From Varroa destructor (taxonomy: Eukaryota; Arthropoda; Arachnida; Mesostigmata; Varroidae), in contig NW_019211454.1 in NCBI RefSeq assembly GCF_002443255.2, forward strand, positions 8,392,248-8,456,247: a stretch of 64,000 nt of DNA. The letters run 5' to 3'. Both the position numbers and the translations under genes were made by a program. Numbering within the stretch: position 1 is the first letter of the stretch; each line of letters starts with the position of its first letter. The notes beneath the pieces were generated by a model. That model did not search any database, was not told where the DNA came from, and saw only the letters and a program-made list of their open reading frames with translations. This document shows positions 1 through 10,500 of this stretch, in pieces.

Positions 1-749
1 GACACGCCAGTCCGTGACTGGTGTTCTCGATTGAATCTGACCTTTCACTCGTCTATTTTCAACTGTAAATTGCTACACCAAAGTTCTATTCGCTGCAATG
101 CAAAGTAAACAAATCAGACGCCAAAGGCAAAACATTTTTAATGTTATGCAGTCAGACAAGTGACATATCCAAATAAAAAAAACAGCTTTACAAAAACCTC
201 CATCTACAGAACTTTGCGTTAACGATATAATCGGAATGTTGCACTCATTGTTAGCAGATTAGTAATTATCAATTAGGAAATTCGTATTAATTTTATTCTA
301 AACTCTGCGGAAAATTTTTATTACTACGATCGGGTCATTTTTTGCACTTGGTTTTTTTGCATTCGTCATGAATCGATCATCGTTTCCTGCCCCACCTAAA
401 ATTTACGAGTCGCATTTACTCTGGATACACGTTAAAACTGATCAAATCAAAATTTAAAAATATTGTCAGACTATTCTCAACGCAGAATATAGCGCGAATA
501 TTGCCAGCCATAAAGCATTAGTACGCTGGCGATAACGAACGTGCGAGGAACGTGCTGAATAAGACGAAGCGCCAGTCAGTCAGAAGTCGGGTCAATTTAA
601 TACCCTTTCCAGCAGGGGGAAGTAGTAGTTCTGGATACTTCTTAGTCGTACAGTTACTGCCGTGTGCACTTCTGCGAAAGAGAACCTTCGCCAGAAAAGG
701 AGTCAAAGGAAAGTATCTGCAGCCCATTGTTCTGCGCTATTGTTGAACT
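1..749. other. 5' flank, no gene recognised
   Basis: AT-rich sequence before the first coding exon. Two overlapping ORFs of 64 and 69 codons lie on opposite strands at about 518-746. Neither has a recognisable motif, and ORFs of that length are expected by chance here. The promoter and 5' UTR of the proline-rich gene probably lie in this stretch, but I see no clear TATA box or initiator. Confidence 0.6.
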
Positions 750-874
750 ATGGGTGAGCAAATGGTGTTATCGGTCATGATGCCGCAAAACCAGCCACTT
801 CCGAACCCGGAACCGCAGCAAATAATTTTGTCAATGCCGGCCTCGCCCCCTCCGCCTCCGTCACAGAAACGAGA
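750..874 (+). CDS. Proline-rich repeat protein, first coding exon
   Basis: The exon starts at ATG 750 and reads 41 codons plus two bases before a perfect donor, GAGA|GTGAGT, at 874/875. Without splicing the frame stops at the TGA at 876-878, inside the donor. The peptide starts MGEQMVLSVMMPQ and ends with IILSMPASPPPPPSQ. The elements (I/V)LS(V/M)M and a proline run followed by Q recur several times in the ORF beyond the 45-bp array (4866-5528). That shared repeat is the main reason for treating the two as exons of one gene. The join itself is not visible, because the acceptor falls in or beside an assembly gap. The product looks intrinsically disordered. No known domain is recognised and no function is proposed. 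Confidence 0.6.
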
Positions 875-3800
875 GTGAGTTTTCCTTTAGTATGGTAGAG
901 TAGGAAAGAAAAAGAGAGTGAGTTTTCCTTTAGTATGGTAGAGTAGGAAAAAAAAGAGAGTGAGTTTTCCTTTAGTATGGTAGAGTAGGGAAAAAAAAGA
1001 GAGTGAGTTTTCCTTTAGTATGGTAGAGTAGGGAAAGAAAAACGAGAGTGAGTTTTCCTTTAGTATGGTAGAGTAGGGAAAGAAAAACGAGAGTGAGTTT
1101 TCCTTTAGTATGGTAGAGTAGGGAAAGAAAAACGAGAGTGAGTTTTCCTTTAGTATGGTAGAGTAGGGAAAGAAAAACGAGAGTGAGTTTTCCTTTAGTA
1201 TGGTAGAGTAGGGAAAGAAAAACGAGAGTGAGTTTTCCTTTAGTATGGTAGAGTAGGGAAAGAAAAACGAGAGTGAGTTTTCCTTTAGTATGGTAGAGTA
1301 GGGAAAGAAAAACGAGAGTGAGTTTTCCTTTAGTATGGTAGAGTAGGGAAAGAAAAACGAGAGTGAGTTTTCCTTTAGTATGGTAGAGTAGGGAAAGAAA
1401 AACGAGAGTGAGTTTTCCTTTAGTATGGTAGAGTAGGGAAAGAAAAACGAGAGTGAGTTTTCCTTTAGTATGGTAGAGTAGGGAAAGAAAAACGAGAGTG
1501 AGTTTTCCTTTAGTATGGTAGAGTAGGGAAAGAAAAACGAGAGTGAGTTTTCCTTTAGTATGGTAGAGTAGGGAAAGAAAAACGAGAGTGAGTTTTCCTT
1601 TAGTATGGTAGAGTAGGGAAAGAAAAACGAGAGTGAGTTTTCCTTTAGTATGGTAGAGTAGGGAAAGAAAAACGAGAGTGAGTTTTCCTTTAGTATGGTA
1701 GAGTAGGGAAAGAAAAACGAGAGTGAGTTTTCCTTTAGTATGGTAGAGTAGGGAAAGAAAAACGAGAGTGAGTTTTCCTTTAGTATGGTAGAGTAGGGAA
1801 AGAAAAACGAGAGTGAGTTTTCCTTTAGTATGGTAGAGTAGGGAAAGAAAAACGAGAGTGAGTTTTCCTTTAGTATGGTAGAGTAGGGAAAGAAAAACGA
1901 GAGTGAGTTTTCCTTTAGTATGGTAGAGTAGGGAAAGAAAAACGAGAGTGAGTTTTCCTTTAGTATGGTAGAGTAGGGAAAGAAAAACGAGAGTGAGTTT
2001 TCCTTTAGTATGGTAGAGTAGGGAAAGAAAAACGAGAGTGAGTTTTCCTTTAGTATGGTAGAGTAGGGAAAGAAAAACGAGAGTGAGTTTTCCTTTAGTA
2101 TGGTAGAGTAGGGAAAGAAAAACGAGAGTGAGTTTTCCTTTAGTATGGTAGAGTAGGGAAAGAAAAACGAGAGTGAGTTTTCCTTTAGTATGGTAGAGTA
2201 GGGAAAGAAAAACGAGAGTGAGTTTTCCTTTAGTATGGTAGAGTAGGGAAAGAAAAACGAGAGTGAGTTTTCCTTTAGTATGGTAGAGTAGGGAAAGAAA
2301 AACGAGAGTGAGTTTTCCTTTAGTATGGTAGAGTAGGGAAAGAAAAACGAGAGTGAGTTTTCCTTTAGTATGGTAGAGTAGGGAAAGAAAAACGAGAGTG
2401 AGTTTTCCTTTAGTATGGTAGAGTAGGGAAAGAAAAACGAGAGTGAGTTTTCCTTTAGTATGGTAGAGTAGGGAAAGAAAAACGAGAGTGAGTTTTCCTT
2501 TAGTATGGTAGAGTAGGGAAAGAAAAACGAGAGTGAGTTTTCCTTTAGTATGGTAGAGTAGGGAAAGAAAAACGAGAGTGAGTTTTCCTTTAGTATGGTA
2601 GAGTAGGGAAAGAAAAACGAGAGTGAGTTTTCCTTTAGTATGGTAGAGTAGGGAAAGAAAAACGAGAGTGAGTTTTCCTTTAGTATGGTAGAGTAGGGAA
2701 AGAAAAACGAGAGTGAGTTTTCCTTTAGTATGGTAGAGTAGGGAAAGAAAAACGAGAGTGAGTTTTCCTTTAGTATGGTAGAGTAGGGAAAGAAAAACGA
2801 GAGTGAGTTTTCCTTTAGTATGGTAGAGTAGGGAAAGAAAAACGAGAGTGAGTTTTCCTTTAGTATGGTAGAGTAGGGAAAGAAAAACGAGAGTGAGTTT
2901 TCCTTTAGTATGGTAGAGTAGGGAAAGAAAAACGAGAGTGAGTTTTCCTTTAGTATGGTAGAGTAGGGAAAGAAAAACGAGAGTGAGTTTTCCTTTAGTA
3001 TGGTAGAGTAGGGAAAGAAAAACGAGAGTGAGTTTTCCTTTAGTATGGTAGAGTAGGGAAAGAAAAACGAGAGTGAGTTTTCCTTTAGTATGGTAGAGTA
3101 GGGAAAGAAAAACGAGAGTGAGTTTTCCTTTAGTATGGTAGAGTAGGGAAAGAAAAACGAGAGTGAGTTTTCCTTTAGTATGGTAGAGTAGGGAAAGAAA
3201 AACGAGAGTGAGTTTTCCTTTAGTATGGTAGAGTAGGGAAAGAAAAACGAGAGTGAGTTTTCCTTTAGTATGGTAGAGTAGGGAAAGAAAAACGAGAGTG
3301 AGTTTTCCTTTAGTATGGTAGAGTAGGGAAAGAAAAACGAGAGTGAGTTTTCCTTTAGTATGGTAGAGTAGGGAAAGAAAAACGAGAGTGAGTTTTCCTT
3401 TAGTATGGTAGAGTAGGGAAAGAAAAACGAGAGTGAGTTTTCCTTTAGTATGGTAGAGTAGGGAAAGAAAAACGAGAGTGAGTTTTCCTTTAGTATGGTA
3501 GAGTAGGGAAAGAAAAACGAGAGTGAGTTTTCCTTTAGTATGGTAGAGTAGGGAAAGAAAAACGAGAGTGAGTTTTCCTTTAGTATGGTAGAGTAGGGAA
3601 AGAAAAACGAGAGTGAGTTTTCCTTTAGTATGGTAGAGTAGGGAAAGAAAAACGAGAGTGAGTTTTCCTTTAGTATGGTAGAGTAGGGAAAGAAAAACGA
3701 GAGTGAGTTTTCCTTTAGTATGGTAGAGTAGGGAAAGAAAAACGAGAGTGAGTTTTCCTTTAGTATGGTAGAGTAGGGAAAGAAAAACGAGAGTGAGTTT

Positions 3801-4840
3801 TCCTTTAGTATGGTAGAGTAGGGAAAGAAAAACGAGAGTGAGTTTTCCTTTAGTATGGTAGAGTAGGGAAAGAAAAACGAGAGTGAGTTTTCCTTTAGTA
3901 TGGTAGAGTAGGGAAAGAAAAACGAGAGTGAGTTTTCCTTTAGTATGGTAGAGTAGGGAAAGAAAAACGAGAGTGAGTTTTCCTTTAGTATGGTAGAGTA
4001 GGGAAAGAAAAACGAGAGTGAGTTTTCCTTTAGTATGGTAGAGTAGGGAAAGAAAAACGAGAGTGAGTTTTCCTTTAGTATGGTAGAGTAGGGAAAGAAA
4101 AACGAGAGTGAGTTTTCCTTTAGTATGGTAGAGTAGGGAAAGAAAAACGAGAGTGAGTTTTCCTTTAGTATGGTAGAGTAGGGAAAGAAAAACGAGAGTG
4201 AGTTTTCCTTTAGTATGGTAGAGTAGGGAAAGAAAAACGAGAGTGAGTTTTCCTTTAGTATGGTAGAGTAGGGAAAGAAAAACGAGAGTGAGTTTTCCTT
4301 TAGTATGGTAGAGTAGGGAAAGAAAAACGAGAGTGAGTTTTCCTTTAGTATGGTAGAGTAGGGAAAGAAAAACGAGAGTGAGTTTTCCTTTAGTATGGTA
4401 GAGTAGGGAAAGAAAAACGAGAGTGAGTTTTCCTTTAGTATGGTAGAGTAGGGAAAGAAAAACGAGAGTGAGTTTTCCTTTAGTATGGTAGAGTAGGGAA
4501 AGAAAAACGAGAGTGAGTTTTCCTTTAGTATGGTAGAGTAGGGAAAGAAAAACGAGAGTGAGTTTTCCTTTAGTATGGTAGAGTAGGGAAAGAAAAACGA
4601 GAGTGAGTTTTCCTTTAGTATGGTAGAGTAGGGAAAGAAAAACGAGAGTGAGTTTTCCTTTAGTATGGTAGAGTAGGGAAAGAAAAACGAGAGTGAGTTT
4701 TCCTTTAGTATGGTAGAGTAGGGAAAGAAAAACGAGAGTGAGTTTTCCTTTAGTATGGTAGAGTAGGGAAAGAAAAAAGAGAGTGAGTTTTTTTCCTTTA
4801 GTATGGTAGAGTAGGAAAAAAAAAAAAGAGAGTGAGTTTT
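871..4840 (+). repeat. 45-bp tandem array (minisatellite) filling an intron
   Basis: The motif GAGAGTGAG starts at 871, 914, 956, 999 and 1044, then every 45 bp to 4779, and once more at 4828, giving 89 occurrences. The 83 units from 1044 to 4778 are all 45 bp and look identical except at the last junction. The units at both edges are 42-49 bp long and differ in their A-run. Each unit contains a consensus 5' splice site (GAGA|GTGAGT), then a pyrimidine tract ending in TTTTCCTTTAG that resembles a 3' splice site, then a purine-rich 29-nt stretch. All plus-strand frames are stopped in every unit. The array runs into a 25-N gap, so its true length is unknown. Confidence 0.97.
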
Positions 4841-4865
4841 NNNNNNNNNNNNNNNNNNNNNNNNN
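4841..4865. other. Assembly gap (25 N)
   Basis: A run of 25 N separates the 45-bp array from the second coding block of the proline-rich gene. It probably hides the rest of the array and the splice acceptor. The gap length is unlikely to be measured. Confidence 0.95.
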
Positions 4866-5528
4866 CCTCTTATTTTGTCTATGATGGCTCCGCCCCCTCC
4901 GCCCCCGCCTCCGCCACAGTCTCTTATCTTGTCTATGATGGCTCCACCTCCTCCGCCCCCGCCTCCGCCACAGCCTATTATCCTGTCGATGATGGCCCCA
5001 CCTCCTGTACAGCAGCCGTTGGCCCCACCTCCTGTACAGCAGCCGTTGGCCCTACCTCCTGTACAGCAGCCGTTCGTATTGTCAGTAATGGCAGGTCCGC
5101 AGCAGCTCCCGGAGCCGATGATGGCGGATATAGGCGTACAGCCGACTGAGCAGGTGGAGTCACAGAGTGTTCAGCTTGCTCCTCAAAGTGTTCAGCTATC
5201 GCAGATGCCTGTAAGCGGGTATCAGCCGATCAATATATCGCAGGTACAGGCACCAAGACAAGCGTCTGCACCCGCACCTGCACCGACAACTGGACAGTTA
5301 CCTAAATCGGGTCTTGCTCCTCCCACTGCGGGTCCTCCAGCGGCAAAAAGTGCACTAGCCCCGAAGACCTTAAGTAAGGCGCCGGTTAAAACAGCGGCGG
5401 TAGCGGGAACTCCAAATAAAATGCCGGTACTACAGAGCAAAACATCAGCGAAGGCGCCAGCAGTAGCAAAGAGCGGCGCGAAGGACCCAAAAGGTCCGTC
5501 CTGGCTGAAAACGAAAGGCAAGGCTTAA
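4866..5528 (+). CDS. Proline-rich repeat protein, second (terminal) exon
   Basis: The frame is open from the gap edge through 220 codons to TAA at 5526-5528. It starts with two near-perfect 54-bp repeats that encode SLILSMMA, nine prolines and Q. A third diverged repeat, IILSMMAPPPVQQP, and three copies of a 24-bp unit coding (L/A)PPPVQQP follow. Next come FVLSVMAGPQQLPEP, which echoes the exon at 750-874, and a Q/V/S-rich stretch. The tail, about 90 residues, is rich in Ala, Pro, Lys and Thr and ends basic (GPSWLKTKGKA). There is no signal peptide, membrane segment or named domain. The block is clearly GC-richer than its flanks, as expected for coding DNA. It may be a cytoskeletal or RNA-binding scaffold by composition only; I do not assign a function. 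Confidence 0.7.
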   Translation, partial: PLILSMMAPPPPPPPPPQSLILSMMAPPPPPPPPPQPIILSMMAPPPVQQPLAPPPVQQPLALPPVQQPFVLSVMAGPQQLPEPMMADIGVQPTEQVESQSVQLAPQSVQLSQMPVSGYQPINISQVQAPRQASAPAPAPTTGQLPKSGLAPPTAGPPAAKSALAPKTLSKAPVKTAAVAGTPNKMPVLQSKTSAKAPAVAKSGAKDPKGPSWLKTKGKA

Positions 5529-5781
5529 GTACATAGCTTACGGCTACGGGAAACAAATTACTACCGGAATAAGCACAAATGAGTGATGGAATGAGTCTAT
5601 ATGAAACAAATGCGGTATGAGACAAATGCTTTTTTCTTTGTTTCTCAAGTGTTTCTTAAATCAAAGAATTAGGCACTGCTTGGGGGTTTCGGGTCATGAC
5701 TCCAACGTTTCGGGTCGTGAATACGCTCGTAATGAAACCTAGGCCACGAAGTGTCTTAAACGTGTGTTCCTAAGATTCCTA

Positions 5782-5827
5782 GGGAAGTTTTATGAAGGTT
5801 CTGAGGGAAGTTTTATGAAGGTTCTGA
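5782..5827. repeat. 23-bp direct duplication
   Basis: The 23-bp unit at 5782-5804 (starting GGGAAGTTTTATGAAGG) is repeated exactly and immediately at 5805-5827. It lies 250 bp past the stop codon of the proline-rich gene, probably in its 3' UTR. Confidence 0.9.
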
Positions 5828-5895
5828 ACCCTCTCTTATGTGGTCTTAAGAGATTCATTTGCCTCCGAACACTCTTGTGGATAAGTTTCATTTAC

Positions 5896-6030
5896 CTTTA
5901 GTATGGTAGAGTAGAAAAAAAGAGAGTTTTCCTTTAGAAAAAAAAAAGCACAGACTTTTCCTTTTGGTATAGTATAGTAGACAAAAAAAAAACAAAGACT
6001 TTACCTTAGTTTTCCTTTAGTAAGAAAAAA
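5896..6030 (+). repeat. Degenerate copies of the 45-bp unit downstream of the gene
   Basis: The core CCTTTAGTATGGTAGAGTAG reappears at about 5897 followed by an A-run. Three or four decayed relatives follow, for example TTTTCCTTTAG at about 5931, TTTTGGTATAGTATAGTAG at about 5962 and TTTTCCTTTAGTAAG at about 6010. They no longer carry the GTGAGT donor. They show that the repeat family occurs on both sides of the second coding block, not only in the intron. Confidence 0.8.
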
Positions 6031-6040
6031 GGTAAAGATT

Positions 6041-6045
<5 letters not shown>

Positions 6046-6077
<32 letters not shown>
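6046..6077. repeat. (AT)n microsatellite
   Basis: Uninterrupted AT dinucleotide tract directly after the degenerate 45-bp copies. Confidence 0.95.
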
Positions 6078-6079
<2 letters not shown>

Positions 6080-6663
6080 GTAGGGTTTTATTAATAATTA
6101 ATGAATGTCGTATAATTAAGCAAAGAACAGTAGTAGGGTAAACCGTAGATCTAACAGTGTAGAATGAGTTCAGGCCGTTTCGGAGAAGTTATGGGAATAA
6201 CTTCTGGGAAATTGGAATGAAAAATATGCTTCTACTATAAACTCTGGTCTTCAAGGGTTCTGAAGAATTTATTTACGCTCCTCCAACACGATCATAGCTT
6301 TAGCGTGGGGTCGTACGATCCGCAACAGCTCTGTATCCCATAAATTCGAAACGGAAGTCCGTTGACGAGTACCACAACTCCACCTGCAGTGATTGTCTAA
6401 TATAGTTCCCTTTAGGCTTCCTCACTACATGGAGAGCACCCTATTCGGTGCTCTGCATACAGTATGAGTTCTGTCTTCGGTACCTACCGCAATGTAATGT
6501 CAACGTTACACTGATTATCGAAGACCACTCCACCGATCACAGCAGATATAAAAGCTTGACATACTGTGTATTTATGCAGATCCTGCCGACATTAGCACAC
6601 CAACCATCTAGTCATCGCATACGAGCTTCGTAGGGTCGTGAAGTATAGCAGATGATTTTTCAT

Positions 6664-6909
6664 GTCGACCAATCGTAAAAGGTACGATTACTCCTTCACG
6701 CTTTGAACGGGACGCCTCACAACGGCAACCTGTCGCGCCCCTACAGAAACTGCTTTTCCTGCACGAAGGCCTACATCTCGGGGCGTATAATATCTTCTCG
6801 GGCCCGTATTTTCCGTAAGACCAGCACTGGGCTGAGCCTGGTAGAAGCAAGTCCGAATAGGCTTTCGAATACCAAAAGGCTGTCTGTACCTTTAAAGTCT
6901 AAATCTTAA
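6664..6909 (+). CDS. Possible coding exon, product unknown
   Basis: A GC-richer island in AT-rich surroundings keeps one plus-strand frame open from about 6664 to TAA at 6907-6909. The peptide has a Cys pair (NCFSC) and a Ser/Lys-rich end (RLSVPLKSKS). There is no ATG in the frame and no clear acceptor, so if real it is an internal or terminal exon. The opposite strand is also open (6608-6850, 80 codons). I do not recognise the sequence; chance is a fair alternative. Confidence 0.25.
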
Positions 6910-7404
6910 GCTTCCGAAAGTACAGAAGCGGTGCCTTGATTTATACCCTCTGTCAAATGATCCTTCATACATTCCAACCTGACAGTTTGGTCGACTACTT
7001 TATTTATCTACGATCCCTCGACAACAACAGTAACCGTGTTCGATGATTCTCTTGCTGCCACGAGACTTTGTGTCGTCGCAGTGAAAAAAGAAACTGACTA
7101 AAATCCGTTCGTTCGACATATAGCGACAGCGATGGAACTACCTAGGTCTTAAGACGTTAAACGATATAAACATACATTCAATATTCATATACTAGAATGA
7201 TATATACAATGTCATCGCACAACGTGCGACGTTATATGAACATTCATCATGTATTGTATTCACGCGGAGTCCATATTAGTTTTTGCAGACCAATGGCTAA
7301 TACGACTAATTTTCTCTGGTTCTGCTTACCCCTTATTTTAACGTGAGTATGATCGACGACGATCTCACGAAAGATCATCATGTTTAACTACTCGTTGACG
7401 TGGC

Positions 7405-7530
7405 TAGGTTAGGTTAGCTTTAGGTTAGGTTAGGTTTAGATTAGGTTAGGTTAGGTTTAGGTTAGGTTAGGTTTGGTTTAGTTTAGGTTAGGTTAGGTTA
7501 GGTTAGGTTAGGTTAGGCTAGGCTAGGCTT
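7405..7530. repeat. Interstitial TTAGG telomere-type repeats
   Basis: About 126 bp of GGTTA/TTAGG pentamers mixed with hexamers (TTTAGG) and decayed forms (GGCTA). TTAGG is the usual telomere unit of arthropods, including many arachnids. Flanking unique DNA on both sides makes this interstitial, not a chromosome end. Confidence 0.9.
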
Positions 7531-10500
7531 TAGTGGAATTCCTCCTAATTTTATTTCATACTGTGCTTACATATCGTTGTAGAATTTTCAGCTCAAATTA
7601 AAAAATCTGAATAGCAATTTCTAGAACGTTTATTTTACAGAGCCGGGACTACACCGTTAAGTAGGTTTTGTACTCCTATTACTAACCTACAAAAAAGCAA
7701 CGACTGAAATAATTGTTCAGTGCGTCGATAGATAAGGACAAACACGCGTCAGATCGCTAGCACAACTTACACACAGCTAATGCAGATGTGTGTAATAATA
7801 TTGAGGCCTAAATTTAGCTATTTTTTTTTATTTATAAGTTAGCGAATGTCATTGGAAACGCTGATCTTTCCTAGTGCCTATGGGTATTTTGGTGGCTGAC
7901 AAATAGGTATGTGGTGAACGGTCGATTAAGAGAGACGTTCAGACCAAGGCGTTGCTCCATTGTGCATACACTACAGTATGCATTACATTTCTCCTTTACA
8001 TCTCCATCCGATCTGCAGTCAGATACAAGTCCCAATAGTGTGCGCTGGGCAGACTTACTAATCATTTCGAATTCAATAGGATACAGCAATTATTAGATCT
8101 ACTATGAAATACTATAAAGATTAAAAAAAAAATTATATCCCATTGAATTTGAAATGAGTCGGGCAATCATATGCTGCTCTTATTATTTACTGACAGTTAG
8201 TCGAGCGAGCACTGACTGACTAACGTCGTTCGTGTTCCTTAGTTTTCGGATTCCGATACAGATAGTAAAAGGACAGGCGAGTCATGATAGCTTTATTTAA
8301 TATTACCCTAGCGTTGCTCTGATATTACCCTAATAATAATTATTACTATTAGGGTGATAATCAAGAGGATTATTAACATTGTGGAAGCCAGCGAGTGTGA
8401 AATACGTGACGAGTTCTTGGCGAGCACAGCAATGACCGCGATCGTTCGACCAATGCGGGTGCGGGGAACTAATTCTAATGAACCGAACATTCTAACCAAT
8501 TCTAGTCAGCCAAACGACTGATGGTAAAGATATAGGGTAATATTAAAAATAACAATAGTAATACTAATTTAGGATAAAAGATCATATTAATATCCTCATA
8601 TTACCATAATATTAGCCTAATAACAGCTATTGACAATATTCAAATAATAATTATTATACTTACATATTGTACTGCATTATAAATGATGGCTACCATATAA
8701 TGTAGAGAAACTTACTCTATTGACGCCACTTCTAAATGCCGATATTCTTGCGAGAAAAAATCGATTTACGAAGCTGTTGCTATGTTGGAATAATTTGTAT
8801 CTGGCCGCGATCTACATCGTATTAGATGTGCCATTGATTGGATATGAAACAACGATACATTTATTTTTATAGAACCCCCAGACACACCGCCTGGGCCATA
8901 AAGCTGACGTATCGTGGTGTTCTTTTTTATTGACAATTCACCCTAACGTATAATAGGCGCGTAACTTTGCGGTAGCAAACAAAGCCGAAATTTTGATCAT
9001 ATCTGATATGGCACGACCTTTAACAACAACAAAATAGGACGGTCTTCGAACTAACGAAGTCCTTCAAGCCGCACAACGATTAGTTAACGATCTCGGAAGT
9101 ACGTACATGAACATGCAAACAGAACGCTTCTGAAAGTACGGAAGGGGTCGGAGTAGCGACAATTTCGTCGTTTGTTAACCGAAGCGTGTGACACGTTCTC
9201 AGCCAATGCAATGCGTGATTATTGTTCTGGCCAGGCTTGGCCTAAAACAACACATGAGTGAAGCATCCTTGGTTACAGCTGTATAAAGCAGTAACAAACT
9301 GTTCCACAGGATTGCTTGAAAGATGTCAAAGAACTGGCTATTCTTAAACGGAAAACATTTGTTTACGCCTTTTTGTTTGCTAATGGATGTCTGCTTTTGA
9401 TGCACGAAGCAATGTTTGTGTGTAGCCCGATATGACGTATTCCATGCGGCATATAGGCAAAATTAGTTTACCTTGTTAGTTCTAAATCTAGTTCCTAAGC
9501 TAGAAATTGTGTGGTCTACCGTGAACTTTATTCCCAACGAAAAGTAAACGATTCATCCATAACATGTAATAAACATTCACCTTGTAATCCAGTAGACATT
9601 CGTTCAGCCGTATATATCTACCACACAGTAGACTATATTCGGATGGTTCCGAAGGGAAAATATCATTACCCAGTGAATGTTCCTGGTATAAGATAATGAA
9701 TTTGAATCTGTAGATTCGATGAGGGTCCTTAAGTTTCAAATCGAAAACTTATTGAACTTGAATTTCTTTGTGCTTCTGGTTTCTCCTCTAATTTTTCGTT
9801 CATATTTCTGCAGTTCTTGATTGATGCAACAAGTCAATCATAACAGGTATCCTAAAAAAATTCACTACATACGTGTGAGAGGAAAATAACCAATCAGAAA
9901 TGTCTGTCATGTACAGTTGAAGCGAACGAAGGCAGAACTGCTCAAACGCTCGGCGGGGAACCTCCTTATTGGAAGTAACATACGGAAGTTCAAACCGTGA
10001 AAGAGGCTAGCTCTTTTGTATATCAAAGGCATACAAAACAGAAAAACGTGTCATTATTTAAAAAATCGAAGGTATTGCGGCTGTATATATAAGTAATGGT
10101 TTGTTCGTATTAGAATTCAGCTTTTTTCCTGAGATTGTTATTGTCGTTGTTGTGTTTTAATCGGCTGAAGCGAATCTAAAAACCAGTCCTATACTTTCTG
10201 AGGATATTTAAAAAAAAATGCAATGTTTCATATGCCTTATGTGGCTTATAAAATGCTTTGTCGTCTAATCAACAGCCAAACAAAAAAAAATTTCCACAAA
10301 ATAGAAAATAGCTCGAACTAGTGAGGTGCGCTCTGTGCTCGATTCTGTAGACTGATGTCATACAAACTGAATGTATTTAAAACCACTGTATTTTTAAGAA
10401 GACGGCTGAAATTTCAGGTCCCCGAAATTCTCCAAATTTTTCTGGGGAAATCTCAGGAAATAATACATTTAGTAGATGCTAGATTATTCTAAAGCCATTA

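Noticed and set aside
871..4840. CRISPR-like array or coding repeat on the plus strand
   Set aside because: The units are contiguous with no variable spacers, so this is not CRISPR, and every plus frame has a stop in each unit.
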